From Saccharina japonica (taxonomy: Eukaryota; Sar; Phaeophyceae; Laminariales; Laminariaceae), in contig MEHQ01003671.1 of assembly GCA_008828725.1 (NCBI GenBank), positions 63,361 through 127,360 of the forward strand: a stretch of 64,000 nt of DNA. The letters run 5' to 3'. The position numbers and the translations under genes are program-made. Of this stretch, positions 1 to 12,040 are shown in pieces (positions within the stretch are counted from its first letter, which is position 1; each line of letters opens with the position of its first letter). Below the pieces are notes generated by a model, which had not been told where the DNA came from, ran no database searches, and saw only the letters and a program-made list of their open reading frames with translations.

Positions 1-780
1 TCGCCGGCCGAATCTCGCCGCATTTTCTAGATTATGGATTCATACTTCGAAAAAGTGCTTCGTAATTATACCAGTTACAGTATCAAGAACTTGACCGAAA
101 ATATAAGGAATGTTTCTCTATTTATATTCAAATCCAAACGGTCCCCCCCCCCGTCCCGCCCCTAAAAACAAAGAGAGGGACCTACGATATCTGCCCCCTG
201 TGACATTTATTTTCCTTTGATTTTATCGAAACGCCCCTTTGCACTCTCCATGTTGCGCACCCGCCGCCAACGCCACCAGCCCTACTACTACCCGGGGATA
301 CGATGTTTTCATCCCCTACCGCTCGTCGCTTTTGCGTTTTTGTGCGCGGCAGCGAAACGAAAACATCCCGAGGGAAGCAGGTAGGCGTGCGCACGTCGCT
401 CAGCGGCACGACCCCTCCCCTTCCCCGCCCTTTCTCCTGACGCTATATACCTTTTTGCCCTTAAGCGCGGGCGGGCGGGGGGGGGGGGGGGGCTGCCCCC
501 GCCCCCTCGAAAAAACTCACACCTCCTTCACGCACCCACCCACGAGTGCGCAGTCCCCTCCCCACCCTCCGCTCCCCAATTGTTACGGCCCGAGTCAAAG
601 TCATCGAAAAAAACCCAAAACAACGTTTTTTTAGCGAGGCGCGAGGAGACCAGAAGACGCGCGCGCACACACACACACACAAGAGCGGGGTCTCGCCTCG
701 CGGCACTGCAAAGCCAAGCAGCAAGAGATCTTGTCGAATAAAACACAATTCGCCTAAAACTTTTACCCCTCGCCCTTCCT

Positions 781-825
<45 letters not shown>

Positions 826-2264
826 TCTTAGGAGGCGGTGGCGGCAGCGACGAGGAAAACGCAGCTTCATAGGTGGCTGCCAGGCTATTGGAAGACACTG
901 GTGCTGCACGTGAACCCTCCACTGTTTGACCTACAATGCGCCCAAGGCGATGTAGTTTTGACCCACCTAAGGCTAAAAGTTTGTTCTACCAAAGGTAGAG
1001 TTGGGCTAAGCTAAGCCAACAAGTTTGACTGACCTATCTAAAGCTACTAGTGGTCAAACCCACCACGCCTACACTAAGAAAGCAAAACAAGATTTGGAAA
1101 CTTTTTTGTTTTGTTTTTTTTTCGTTTACACCATGATCGCGAAGAAACCGGTCACGCTGACCCGCGTGTAAAAAAAAAAAAAACGCCCGTCCGTGATATA
1201 TGGGAAAACTTTCCCCCCTTGCCGACGCCACCGAGAGAGGCAGACGCTCCACTCCACCCAGCCAGCCTTCCGCAAGTCATCCAACCCCCTGGGGATAACG
1301 CATGTCCCGCATACAACATGGACATGACAGACAGGTATACCGATAAACGACAGCCGACATGCCGGTAGGCATATACCGACGGGCATCTGCCGACGGGCAT
1401 GTACCGACAGGTGTATCGACCGACAGTACCGACGGGCATACCGACATACCGGCCGGCATACCGACAGGCGTAACGACAGGCATGTCGACACGTCGGCAGG
1501 TATTGTGACAGGCACATACCGACGGGCATACCGACATAATGACAGGCATTGTGGCAGGCATAAAGGCATATACCGACAGGTATATTGCCCGGCGTACCTA
1601 CTTGATAGGCATACCGACAGGCATGCCGAAATACCGGCACGCATTGTGACAGGCATATACCGACGGGCACACCGACAGGCATCGTGATAGGCATACACCG
1701 ACAGGCATACCTACATGCTGACAGGCATACCTACATACCGATATCATGCCGACAGGCATTTACCGACGGGCATACCGACCGATACACCGGCATACCGACA
1801 AACTGACAGGCATAACGGCAGGCATATCGGAAGGCATACCGACACAATGACAGGTGCACCGAGATGCTGACAGGCACATGCATACCGACAGGCAGGCATA
1901 CCGACAGACAGACATAACGACAGGCAGGGTAGGCATACACCTACGGGCAGGCAAAACACGCAAAAAAAAAATGGCACCCCATCCATTCACCACAACCGCC
2001 CCCGCCCCCGCCCCCGCTCCCCCCTCAACCACCCGCCAACCAACCAACCAACAAAACCAACCAATCGCCAGCACGCACCGTGACAAAAACCACAACCACT
2101 TTGTAGGGGGGATAAGCGAGGGTCTATGACCTATGACCTGACCATACGACTAGGGCCATGCACAATAATGAGTACACCCCCCCCCGCCCCCCCCCGCCCC
2201 TTCCGCCACCTTCAGGGAGGAGAGGCTCGAGCACAGCGACGATCACGACGACGACTTCTCCTGC
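1..2264. other. Repeat-rich flank without a recognised gene
   Basis: No ORF here has protein-like composition. The stretch holds an uninterrupted C tract of about 42 bases (782-823), a long 12-bp-unit minisatellite (about 1298-1960) and, at 2120-2200, a partial terminus of the dispersed repeat that ends in AATGAGTAC followed by poly-C. The short ORFs are low-complexity readings of these repeats. It lies downstream of the minus-strand gene that ends at 2265. Confidence 0.6.
1298..1960. repeat. Minisatellite, about 12-bp unit
   Basis: Roughly 660 bp of degenerate tandem copies of a unit close to CCGACAGGCATA, with variants such as CCGACGGGCATA and some partial units. The Cys/Met/Pro/Val-rich ORFs on the minus strand across it are artefacts of the repeat. 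Confidence 0.9.
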
Positions 2265-5200
2265 TTAGGGGTATTTTGGCCTAGAAACACGCACCGGCTT
2301 AGGGGCGCCCATGCGCGCATCGCCATCCGGCGCCGGTCCCGCCGCCCTGGGCCTGCCGCGGCCGCCCCTGCCCGGTCCGTGCCTCGCCCGCTGGCCCCAT
2401 GCGCCGACCCCGTAGTCCTTGCGGAATCGCGTCTCCGAGGTGGAAGCCGGAGCGGAGTCGGCGGATTCTGCGGCGATCTCGGCCGCGCGACGGGCCTGTG
2501 CGGCCTCGCGCTTCGTTCGCTCGGTCACGTGAGCCTGCCGCGACAAAAAAAAAAAAAAAAAAAAAAACCGACAACAACAGAGGCAAATGTGAAAAAAAAG
2601 AGGCGAGTGTGAAAAAAAAGAGAGACAAGGAAAAAAGAGAAGAAACAAAAAAAGTGTGTGTACGTACGTAAGATACAAAAATAAATGACTTTTGAAAATC
2701 GAGAATGAAAACGAAAAAAAACACGGGGAAAACACGACGGAAAAGAAAAACCGCTTTAAGCGTGATAAATCCTCAAAACAAATGTGACAACAGAAACACA
2801 AAAATGGGGGGAAAACATACAAAAATGGAGGTATGGCAATACGCGCGAGCGTGGGTGTGAGTTGAGAGAGTGATACGTGTGTGTTTGCGATGTTCGCGGC
2901 GAGCGTGTTGCATGTTTATTTGCTTGTTTGCTTTCGGTGCGTGTGTGCGCGTTGCGTCTAAGTTAGTGATATTTTTTTTTGTGTTTGTATAAAATACGAT
3001 GTAAATACGTCAGCTGTGAGTACGGCCGATCGAGTGGTTGGCTTAGCAAGCAAGGTGCGTGATACGCCGGGCGTGCTATGAATAAGCTCGTATTCTACAT
3101 ACTTTGAGCACAGCAGTGTTTATTATTTTTGTAGAACAGTACTACGATCGTCTCTCTCTTTCTCGCTCCCTGTCGTCTGCAAAAAAAAAAAAAAAACAAG
3201 CACACAAGATGAGATTTCGAAACCCCTCGCACGCTGTCTCTCCCGATATATTGAAACACAAAAAAGGAATATTATATACGAACCAGCTCTGTATTTGTAT
3301 CACGACACCACGAGAGCACAAGCATGAAAAAAAATGGTCTGCCCATACCTCGGCCTCCGCTTGTTCCTTAGCCTTCGCGTCCGCAGCAGCCTTCGCCTCC
3401 GCCTCCGCCTTTGCTTCCACCGCTTGCTTGGCCTTGGCTTGTGCTTCTGCCACAGCCGCAGCCTTAGCGTCGGCTTCTTGTTTCGCCTGAGCCGCGGCTG
3501 CCGCCTTGGCTTCGGCGGCAGCCTTAGCGTCCGCAGCAGCCTTAGCGTCCGCAGCAGCCTTAGCTTCCGTGGCAGCCTTAGCGTCCGCAGCAGCCTTGGC
3601 CTCAGCAGCAGCCTTAGCCTCCGCGGCAGCCTTAGCGTCCGCAGCAGCCTTGGCATCCGCAGCAGCCTTAGCTTCCGTGGCAGCCTTAGCGTCCGCAGCA
3701 GCCTTAGCGTCAGCGGCAGCCTTAGCGTCAGCAGCAGCCTTAGCGTCCGCAGCAGCCTTAGCCTCCGCGTCCGCAGCAGCCTTCGCGTCAGCAGCAGCCT
3801 TAGCATCCGCAGCAGCCTTAGCATCCGCAGCAGCCTTGGCATCCGCAGCAGCCTTAGCGTCAGCAGCAGCCTTAGCTTCCGTGGCAGCCTTAGCATCCGC
3901 CGCAGCCTTGGCATCCGCAGCAGCCTTAGCTTCCGTGGCAGCCTTAGCGTCAGCAGCAGCCTTAGCATCCGCAGCAGCCTTAGCGTCAGCAGCAGCCTTG
4001 GCGTCAGCAGCAGCCTTGGCGTCAGCAGCAGCCTTAGCGTCAGCAGCAGCCTTAGCGTCAGCAGCAGCCTTAGCGTCAGCAGCAGCCTTAGCCTCCGCCT
4101 CAGCAGCAGCCTTAGCTTCAGCAGCAGCCTTGGCATCCGCAGCAGCCTTAGCGTCAGCAGCAGCCTTAGCTTCCGCCTCAGCAGCAGCCTTAGCCTCCGC
4201 CTCAGCAGCAGCCTTAGCCTCAGCAGCAGCCTTAGCCTCAGCAGCAGCCTTAGCTTCCGCCTCAGCAGCAGCCTTAGCCTCCGCAGCAGCCTTAGCGTCA
4301 GCAGCAGCCTTGGCATCCGCAGCAGCCTTAGCCTCCGCGTCCGCAGCAGCCTTAGCGTCCGCGGCAGCCTTAGCGTCCGCCTCTTGCTTAGCCTTGGCTT
4401 CGGCCTCCGCAGCCGCCGCCTCCCCAGCTGCCGCCGCCTCCGCCTTCGCCTTTGCAGCAGCTTCAGCGGCCGCCGCCGCCGCCTGCTTGGCCGCCATCTT
4501 GGCGTTCCTCTCCTTTACGGCAATCTCCCTCCTGCGGGGGGGGGGGGGGGGGGGGGGGAATTGGGGGGGGGGTTGAAATTCGACGGGGTTTAGCAACGGC
4601 GTTTTTTAAACGGGGTTTGTTGGATGGGGGTTACTCGTATATAGTCCCACGGGGTTTAGCGACGGCGGTGTGTTTTTACGGGGTTTTGATGTTCGCTGGA
4701 CGGCGTTTGCTGGACGGCGTTTTAGCAAAACGGGTGTCTCTACACAGCCAAGGCTTTTTTTTTCGACGGGGATTAGCGATGACACGTTTTGGGGACGGAG
4801 TGTTTATTCGATGGGGGTTTTGAGCAACGGCGTTATTTTTACGGGGTTTGTTTTGTTGGGACAGGTTTTCTTCGACGGCGTTTTCTTTTGCGGGGCTTAG
4901 GGTTGATGGCGTTTAACCGACGGGGTCTATCTAGCGAAGGGGTTTGCTTGACGGGGTTTAGCGACGGCGTTTTTTGGACGGGGTTTGCTCGCCGGCATGT
5001 AGCATTATTGGCATTAAGAGACGGGGTTTAGCGACGGAGTTCGTTCGACCGGGATTAGCAATGGGGCTTCACAACAAAGTCTGTTTGACGGGCGGGGGGC
5101 GAGGCGGCGGTTAATATTGGTTCGTCACGGAGAAAAGGGAATGGGTTTTATAATGGGCTCCGGGTACGGAAAAAAGGGAATGGGTAATAATGGGTTCCGG

Positions 5201-7053
5201 GAACGGAGAAAAGGAAATGGGGGTTATAATGGTCCCCTATCGGAACTGAGCGGTGGAAATGTTTATTTTCCGTCTGGCGTACCTGGCGGCAGAAGCCGCC
5301 TTCTCCTTGGCCTCCTCTTCCGCAGCTGCCTTCGCCGCCACCGCCTCCTGTGCCTGCTTCTCCACCTTTTTTTCGCAAAAAAAAACACACACAATTTGAA
5401 AAAAAAAACGAAAATGAAGAAAAAAAATGACGTATATCGGAGTTTTTTTTTGTTTTTCGATCGATTGGGGCTTTTTTTTTTTTCGCAAAATAACAAAAAA
5501 AACAATCAATATGAAATAAATAATACGTAAGGGCCCGTCTTGACGAGCAAATAAAAAATGAAATTAAAAAATGAAAATAAAAACGAAAAGCAGAACTAAA
5601 GAACAATCGAGCCTTATTGGTCAAACAGCAAAAAACAGCAGTAGAGATCCCGAAAACTCAGTTTTTGTTTTTCGTTTTTGTTTAATAGCCAGAGGGTTCA
5701 ATTTTAATGAAAAGGGGTGCAATATGATCTGATTATGGGATATCATCGCCAAGAGGAACATAGGATGACCGGTTCGCAAGCGCACGGTGGGTGGAGTAGT
5801 GCATGGGGCTGCTGCAGGGCTTGTGCGCCATCAAAGTCAGCGTATATCGGTAGGGTATAACCAAGCTGTGCCTATGCAAGAAACCAGAGGGTCAGGAGGT
5901 GGCTGTGGCGATATATTTCGCGATGGGGGTGCCAGAGAGCGGCCCAATGTCTGCCGACAAACGGCGAGGACCCAAACACAACTTCCAGGGCCTTCCCCAG
6001 GGAACGGGTTGGACCACGAGCACCGCCTGCTGTCAGGGGTGCCTCGCGCGTGCGAGTTGGGTTTGTCCAGCTGCGTCGTTGGGTGCATACGCCGCGAGTC
6101 CATCTGCGGTGGCGGTTGCACTATTCCGTGATTCAAAAAAGAAGTTGCACCGCGAGTTTTTACTTAAATTTTCGTTTTTTTTTTCAGATAAAGTTGGCTG
6201 TCGTTTGGACTCAACTGCGTTTTTATCAAAAAACAATAGGCTGTTCGTCATTCTCATTTTTCATTTTCATTTTTGAGGTGCTCGCTAAGACGGGCCCCAA
6301 CATTTTTTTTAGAAAAAATGTTTGACGTATAATATATATCGGAGGATTTTTGTTCTTCAATCGACTTGGGGATCTCGTTCTTTCAATATACGAGTCTTCA
6401 TTTTGTACGGTTGTTTGTTTTCGTCGCTTTGTTTTGCGATTGACACAAGCTGCACATCGTCCGGTGGCAAGCATAATGCTAGATATAAATTTGACAACAC
6501 AACGCCAACTCAATACCAACAACACCATGAAAAAAAAACGATAACAGCAGCAATAGTAACGACACGAGCAACAATGCCATCATCGTTATCAACAATAACA
6601 ATAACAACCACCATCACGACAACAACAGCATGAGCAACAATGTCATCAACATCAACAACAACGACAACAGCAACAGCAGCACAACAGCAAAGCAACAAAC
6701 ACATATACAACAGCCGAAGAAAACTAAAACCAAGAGTGGAACAAGAAAAATAGTGACGCACCACGCATCGCGCGCACCAAGCACACGCCGCGGCAAAGGA
6801 CGGCGGAGCAAGAAAAATGCTTCGCAACTGAGCTCCTCTTAAGCTACACACCAGCACCTCTCCGCAACAAAAAAGGGCCGAGCTTGCGGTGGCTTTCATC
6901 GCTCCCCTTGGTCCCCCACCCCCGTCAAACAAAAGAGAGGATCTATGGTCATACGACTACGGCCACGCACGACAGGAGTGTTCCGTCTCGGAAGGACTGC
7001 GTGGTCAATGGTCAAATGACTGAGGCAGGCAACAAATAAGTACACCGCCTCCC

Positions 7054-7088
<35 letters not shown>

Positions 7089-8363
7089 CAACACCNCCCC
7101 CCCCCCTCCCCTTCCCCCCACCCAACAAATACCCATAGCCCGCTTATTTTACCTGGGCCTCCAGGACCATGAGCCGCACGCTCTCCTGCCGCTCCTCCTC
7201 GATGCGCGCAGCCTGAAGCCGCCAAAACGAAAACAAAAAGTGGGGGGGGGAGGGGGGGTTACTCATTTGTGTGCAATCGATTCCTACTTCATGATCTAGA
7301 TATTTCAGGGACGACACATTCCTAATCTGTATGATCTGCATGAGCTGTATGATCTGTACGGTCTGTATGATCTGTATGATCTGTAGGATCTAGCTCATGT
7401 TGCCGGATGGGAGCCGTATAATCTGCATGGTCTAGGACATGTTTTCTGGATTGGGGATCTGTACTATACAGATCCTGCACACAGCATCTCATACCGACAG
7501 GCCAAGTTCTAGACGATATATCTAGTAGATGATCTAGATCATGATCTATCTGTAGATGATCTAGATCATGATCTATCTGTAGATGATCTGTCTGTCCGAC
7601 GTGTGAAAGCTTTCCTAATATATACGAGTAGCTATGATACGTATTACGCAATAGCTCACCTTCCGTCGGCGGCTCATAAAAAAAAATCGGAATAGACAAC
7701 ATCGACGTAAAACACCACGCAAGGTTAGCACCCCCCCTCCCTTCCCGCTCCCCTCCTCAGCACACACTTCCTTCCTCCCTCCCTTTCCCCCGTCTTTTGC
7801 CCCTCCCCCACAGGCGGTTCTTAGGAGGATGCAGCTCACCCTCCATGCGACTCGCCCAATACCTCAAGACGCTTCGCGCTTGGTGCAAGCAATGTCTGCC
7901 TGGTTGGTGAAAATCCAACGTGCTCCGTCCCGGCATTGTAGGGATGCGAGGGTCTATGGTCATACGACTACGGCCGTGCACGACATCAGTACCCCCCCCC
8001 CCCCCTCCCTCCCGCATACCCCCCGTTTCGCTGGGTTGACACAAACAAAAACGCCACTCCCCGACCACTACCACTACCACTACCACCACCACCACCATCA
8101 CCACCACCGTCACCACCACCACCACCACCACCACCACTACCACCGTCACCACCACCACCACCACTACCACCGGCACCAGCACCAGCACCGCAGACTCACC
8201 TCAATACGCGAAGCTATGCCCTCCTGCTTCTCCTTGCGGTCGATGGCGGCCTGCGCCACCGCAGCCACCTTCGCGTCCGCCCTGGCCTGCCGACCCTTGG
8301 CCAGCTCGTCCGCTCTCGACTGGTTCTTCTGCTTGCGTTCCTCGGTCGCCTTCTGCTTGCTCA
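2265..8363 (-). CDS. Ala/Lys-rich long-helix protein, five exons, 5' end unresolved
   Basis: Exons in coding order are 8200-8363, 7153-7212, 5283-5365, 3349-4531 and 2265-2534, ending in TAA. All junctions are GT-AG and all phases agree (0, 0, 2, 0). The 8200 exon begins with the last two bases of a codon, so at least one upstream exon is missing. About 586 codons are visible. The first three exons encode charged helical sequence rich in Glu, Lys, Arg and Gln. The 394-codon fourth exon is almost wholly six-residue repeats of KAAADA or KAAAEA type, with sporadic Thr and Val. The last exon turns into a Gly/Arg/Pro-rich tail ending in KYP. The composition recalls the helical stalk of bacterial TolA, but homology is not implied. 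As a single helix the repeat would span nearly 60 nm. Function is unknown; a structural or spacer role is inferred only from composition. Introns hold a PIF-like element (5531-6297) and a copy of the 0.52-kb repeat. Confidence 0.75.
4590..5240. repeat. Degenerate intronic tandem repeats
   Basis: Two adjoining degenerate arrays lie in the intron between exons 5283-5365 and 3349-4531. The first (about 4590-5110) repeats GACGGGGTTTAGCGACGG-like units of roughly 40 bp. The second (about 5115-5240) repeats units around GGGAATGGG and TATAATGGG. A run of about 22 G (4535-4558) sits beside the splice acceptor of the large exon and reads as its polypyrimidine tract on the minus strand. Confidence 0.75.
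5531..6297. mobile_element. PIF/Harbinger-like terminal-inverted-repeat element, 767 bp
   Basis: The left end reads GGGCCCGTCTTGACGAGCA and the right end reads TGCTCGCTAAGACGGGCCC. The inverted similarity continues about 55 bp inward through AT-rich DNA. The flanks are TAA on the left and CAA on the right, close to a 3-bp duplication. A related element at 18612-18818 has a perfect TTA duplication, which fits the TWA targets of PIF/Harbinger elements. The core (about 5780-6130) is much more GC-rich than the arms and contains ORFs of 99-125 aa without recognisable domains. No transposase was seen, so it is non-autonomous. It sits in an intron of the Ala/Lys-rich gene. Confidence 0.7.
6535..6690. 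repeat. (AAC)n-rich low-complexity tract
   Basis: An AAC/AAT/ACA-rich stretch of about 150 bp lies within an intron of the minus-strand gene. ORFs across it are runs of Thr, Asn or Val and are not credible proteins. Confidence 0.75.
6935..7100. mobile_element. Copy of the GTACTCAT-terminus dispersed repeat, beside a poly-C tract
   Basis: The sequence has both diagnostic blocks of this family: a block containing ATGGTCATACGACTACGGCC, and the reverse complement of TTGACCATTGACCACGCATCC. It runs into a poly-C stretch of about 40 bases with one undetermined base at 7096. It lies between exon 7153-7212 and exon 5283-5365. Confidence 0.6.
7320..7605. repeat. ATCTGTATG-type tandem repeat
   Basis: Short units around GATCTGTATG and ATGATCTAG are repeated many times. 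Two copies of about 30 bp, containing GATCTAGATCATGATCTATC, adjoin near 7530-7580. It is intronic. The His/Asp/Thr-rich ORF on the minus strand is an artefact. Confidence 0.75.
7811..8002 (+). mobile_element. Truncated copy of the 0.52-kb dispersed repeat
   Basis: Closely matches the 3' part of the copies at 33976-34494 and 56917-57436. It includes GATGCAGCTCACC, a block with GTCTGCCTGGTTGGTGAAAA, GGATGCGAGGGTCTATGGTC and the terminal poly-C. The first roughly 300 bp of the full unit are absent. Confidence 0.8.
8065..8190. repeat. (CCA)n microsatellite
   Basis: About 125 bp of CAC/CCA triplets interrupted by TAC and GTC, directly next to the donor site of exon 8200-8363. ORFs through it are poly-His or poly-Val. 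Confidence 0.85.
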
Positions 8364-8404
8364 CTGCGAGGCGTAACGGTAAGGGTAAGGTAGGGTAGAG
8401 GGAG

Positions 8405-8512
8405 GGGAGGGGGGGGGGGGGGGGGGGATTTGTTGCTTGTCTTAAGTCATTTGACCATTTGCCACGCATCCCTTTCGAGACGGAGCATAGGGAGGGGGGT
8501 ACTCATCATGTC
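8405..8512. mobile_element. GTACTCAT-family repeat fragment with poly-G
   Basis: A poly-G run of about 20 bases is followed by TTGTTGCTTGTCTTAAGTCA, TTTGACCATTTGCCACGCAT and CCCTTTCGAGACGGAG. This block is shared with 11117-11202 and 49338-49425. It lies upstream of the first confirmed exon of the minus-strand Ala/Lys-rich gene. Confidence 0.65.
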
Positions 8513-11116
8513 GGTTAGACTGGAGTTATGTGAGGTACCAGGCGTATAATTTGGTGAGGGCAAGAAACGAGAAGAGACGGAGGGCGGGGGGGGGTGTACT
8601 TATTGTAATCCGTGAGAGGGGCGGGTCGGCGGGGGAGGGAGGGAAAAGAGAGAATTAACCACTAAAGGGGCGGGGCGGTGAATTTGCGAGAGGGGGTAGA
8701 AAAATTAGAAGGACATTATAAATAGCTGCAATGAAATAATAGATTAAATATAGACAGTTAAGCGGAAGCAAGATATAGGATAGCGGAGCACGAGTTGAAG
8801 AGACAAAGGTTTGAGAGTCAAGGAGCAAAGGCGATAAGTCCGGAGGCAGCATTTGCAAGGAGGGGGCGAACGTTTCGAAGCTTGGACGGCGTTGAAAGCG
8901 TTGTTACTTTCGAAGTTCTTCGGAATTTTAGTCTATACTCTTATCTACCTTCATTCTGCTTTTTGGGCTATCTTTCTAGTTCTGCGTGACCCCCTCCTCC
9001 TATTCGCTTTTTTGTCTTTCTCCTTCGCGCAAACAAAGTTCATACGCAGGGTTTCCAGAGGGCTATTGTTGCCAGCCAGCCAAACCAATCAGCCATCTTC
9101 TCAGTTCTATAAGGTAGCAAGGGCGCGCACTGACTAGGGACGCCAAAACATGGGAATAGAAGAAAATTAATAAACGGACACATAAAATAACGCTCATCAA
9201 GAACGGCCCCTCCTGTAAGAATAACGTCACCCCATTCACTCGTTAAAACCGAGCCACTTTTAATTCATACACCCACACACGTGCCCTCAAACACATTATC
9301 CCTACCTCAACTACATTCTATGTACACTTACTTTCTGATAATATATCTTCAAGCTCATACTTCTCTATTCTCCTCTAAGTCATATATTTCTTGTCCTTCC
9401 TGTATCATACACTTCGCCCTACCTATCTCCTAGTTACTTTGCAGGGAAAACACGCACCTTAACCTCCCGTCTACGTCCTCCTTTCGCCGGGAATACCCCT
9501 CCCACTTTTGTATATTTCGAAACACGTACAACCGCTATGCACCTTCTTATGCTTTTCTTTACGAAGCAGATTTTACCACAGATTCATCACATACGTTTTA
9601 GTGCAGGGGCTCAAACTCGACCCCCCACCCCGGTCCATGCATTTTGAAAATTTTGAAGTGCACTCCCCCCGCTTCGTTCTCGAAAGGGATGGTTGGTCAT
9701 GGTCGAATTGACTTCAAAGGCAAAGCCAACCTAAATTGAGTACGCCCCCCCCCCGTCCCCTGAAAAAAAACAGCTTTTCCCAACACATTCAAAAAGACTT
9801 CACGTTGCGGCAAGAACAGCGGGGAATTGACGGGCCAGCACGCCCAGGCCTTCACCACCTTGCAGTGCCCGACCCGGTCTGACGTTCCGCCCGTTCGGCT
9901 AGGCCTGGCCCCCCCCGCCCCCGGCGGGTCGGTCAGGGGGGCGCGGGCCGCCGCTCGCGACCGACCTCCGACCTGGCCACCGAGGCCACCTGTTCTGCCG
10001 AGCCTCGGCGGCACGGGCTGACGGGCGGCGTTCGGCACCTTTTCTCGCCTCCTGATCGCGGGATTGCTCGTCGGCCTTTTAACTTTTCTTTCGGGCGCCC
10101 GCGGCTTCCGCTAGATCTGTTCCGACCATCTCTGAGGGTCGGCCCGTTGGCGGGCACTTCCGCCACAGCGATCCCTCGTACGCCGCGTTACTAAACGCCA
10201 GGCTTGTTGAGAACGCTTGGGGGGCGACAGGGGTTATGGCGGGACACGCTGGGGTGGGAGTTGGCGTGTTTGGGGGGGCGGTCGGGAGTGTGGGGCCAGG
10301 GAGGGGACGGGAGCGCAGAGGCGGTGCCGACTCCGCCTGAGGACTGAGACCTGGGAGAGAACAGGAGTTTAAGACGTAAGGGTTTTGTTGTCTTTTTGGC
10401 TGTGATTTTTTGCCTCCGTCATTCGCAATTCTGCGGTGGTGTTATGTAACGTCCTTTTTTGCATTGCAGGACGGCGGGGGGGGGGGGGGTGAGACACGGG
10501 CATTTTCAAAACCAAATATGGTGTGTGATTATTAGGGGGGATGTATGATTTTTGAGTCCATCGAGGGTTCTGATTACTATCTTACTACTACATTAGCCCA
10601 ACCCGTACTACTGCTTTATACTGCTCGTATACGGGTGAGAGTACTCTGTTGTCGTGTTTCTGTAGCACATGATACCCGGTACCTGGTAGGGCTGTTCTTT
10701 CCCGTATCATGCCGACCGACGCGGAGGCATCGCGAAAGGACAACAAACGCCTCGGAAGCACGTCAAAAGCGGACAGCATCAGTTTTTTTTTCGCCGAAAG
10801 ACCACAATCGTATACCCGGTAGACTGGTTGGTTACTGCAATTGCCAGTCTGCCTGGTTGCTGTGTTGACCACTACCACTCTTCTAAGCACCGTTTTTAAT
10901 TAACACGATTGTAGAAACGTTTCTTATATTTCGGGACAGAGTGGTATTTACCATCCACGCCGCATGCCCCATTTATGACAGGTGACAGGATTTTCATTTT
11001 GACCGATGAACGCACGGCCAACCCGTTCATTTCACTACAAAACTATCCCAGTCTACGAATAATTCCAAGCATTTTCCCCCAAAGACGTCTGGGTGCAGAG
11101 TTGAGAGAGGGAAAAA
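8513..11116. other. Mostly non-coding stretch
   Basis: Apart from the weak candidate exon near 10000, nothing supported was found. The 8513-9720 part is AT-rich with no long credible ORF. The 9830-10180 part is strongly GC-rich. The 10190-11110 part holds poly-G runs and random ORFs. It may belong to a long intron or the 5' region of the minus-strand gene downstream. Confidence 0.4.
9990..10075 (-). CDS. Candidate extra exon with helical charged sequence
   Basis: On the minus strand, an AG acceptor precedes 28 open codons that start ADEQSRDQEARK and end RAAEARQN, followed by AG and a GT donor. The composition matches the charged helical exons of the gene at 2265-8363, and the strand is the same. 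However, it ends in phase 2 while the next known exon (8200-8363) needs phase 1, so a further exon or a different donor would be required. The acceptor also lacks a good pyrimidine tract. This is a composition-based guess. Confidence 0.25.
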
Positions 11117-11202
11117 GGGGGGGGGGGGGGGGGGGGCGTACTCATTTGTTGCTTGCCTTAGTCATTTGACCATTGACCACGCATCCCTTTCGAGACGGAG
11201 GG
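11117..11202 (+). mobile_element. GTACTCAT-family repeat terminus
   Basis: A poly-G run of about 20 bases is followed by CGTACTCATTTGTTGCTTGC, TTAGTCATTTGACCATTGAC and CACGCATCCCTTTCGAGACG. It is nearly identical to 49338-49425. Confidence 0.75.
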
Positions 11203-11289
11203 GGGGGAAGTCAAGTCGGCAGCGCTGAGAGCTGGCTGACTATAAATCGCCGACTAGTTATTAGTTGGCCGACGGTAAGTCGCCGACTG

Positions 11290-11400
11290 TTACGGTGGAC
11301 CGATGTAAATAGGACCTACGGTACCCACAAAAACCTAGATATTCACCTATTTTTACTATCAATATTTGATATTCGGTCCTATTTACTATGGTCCGCAATA
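11290..11400. mobile_element. Foldback MITE, copy 1 of 3 (about 110 bp)
   Basis: The ends are inverted copies of a sequence close to GGACCATAGTAAATAGGACC. The interior contains ACCTAGATATTCACCTATTT. Related copies lie at 24331-24443 and 55327-55450. The element has no coding capacity. Confidence 0.75.
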
Positions 11401-11857
11401 GTGACCACTGCTGTAGTTGGCTGGTTATTACAGCTACTAGTAGTTGCCTTCGGAATTTTTGCGGGATTCCGGGTCTTTTTAGTCTGACTTTGCGCGTTGG
11501 AGGCTCGGAAGTGTGTCTTTTCATACATCATCAAACTAAGCCAATCAGTCGGCTTGCTTTCGCCAGCCATCGAATCCAACCTAGAACTAGCCGTCAAGTC
11601 CGCCAATCTCACAGCCTTGCTCACGTATGATATGTATATACAAGACGGAGAAAACGACGATCACAAGAGTATAGAATCGGCTGCTGCTTTTGTCTGTGGG
11701 GGGGGGGGGACATTTTGTGCAAATCTGGTGCACGAACAAACAGCAAAGTACGATGTAAATGAGGGAACGAGTCGCACGCATGATAAGGAGAGCAGGGCAG
11801 CACGACCCCCACACTATTTCCAAGCAGTTTTGCCCCCCAAAATGTGCGTGCCCCTGC

Positions 11858-12040
11858 TCTTTACCCATTTAGGACTGCAGTCCCGATGTGGGGACAAAAC
11901 ACTTGGAATTAGAGTGAAATAGTCATTTCTTAGACAGTGCAGTTCTATAAGAGTTAACCCATTCAGAACTGAAAAAAAAACACACACTAATTCCAAGTAG
12001 TTTGTCTCCAAACACGTGGGACCAGTTCTTAGGGGTTTGC
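11858..12040. mobile_element. GGGGACAA/TTGGAATTAGAGT palindromic mini-elements
   Basis: Two adjacent half-palindromes face each other. The first contains GGACTGCAGTCCC, GGGGACAAA and ACTTGGAATTAGAGT. The second contains ACTAATTCCAAGTAGTTTGT and ends in TTCTTAGGGGTTTG. The cleanest full palindrome of this family is at 46803-46903. Confidence 0.65.

Noticed and set aside
1126..1986. Cys/Met/Val/Pro-rich ORFs on the minus strand
   Set aside because: They coincide exactly with the 12-bp minisatellite and have no other support.
3334..4593. Plus-strand ORFs of 356-419 aa antisense to the Ala/Lys-rich exon
   Set aside because: They are poly-Ser/Leu/Arg or poly-Ala readings of the same 18-bp repeat. 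The minus strand has splice sites and flanking exons in phase; the plus strand has none.
5787..6276. ORFs of 99-125 aa within the 767-bp inverted-repeat element
   Set aside because: No transposase motif, splice structure or family resemblance was seen. They are described only as part of the element core.
7320..7605. CRISPR-like regular repeats
   Set aside because: The units are contiguous short tandem repeats without unique spacers, in a eukaryotic intron.
11497..11650. Possible plus-strand exon with SQSVGLLSPAIESNLELAVK
   Set aside because: The peptide looks helical and a GTATGA donor follows, but no acceptor with good context or partner exon was found on either side, so it may be chance.
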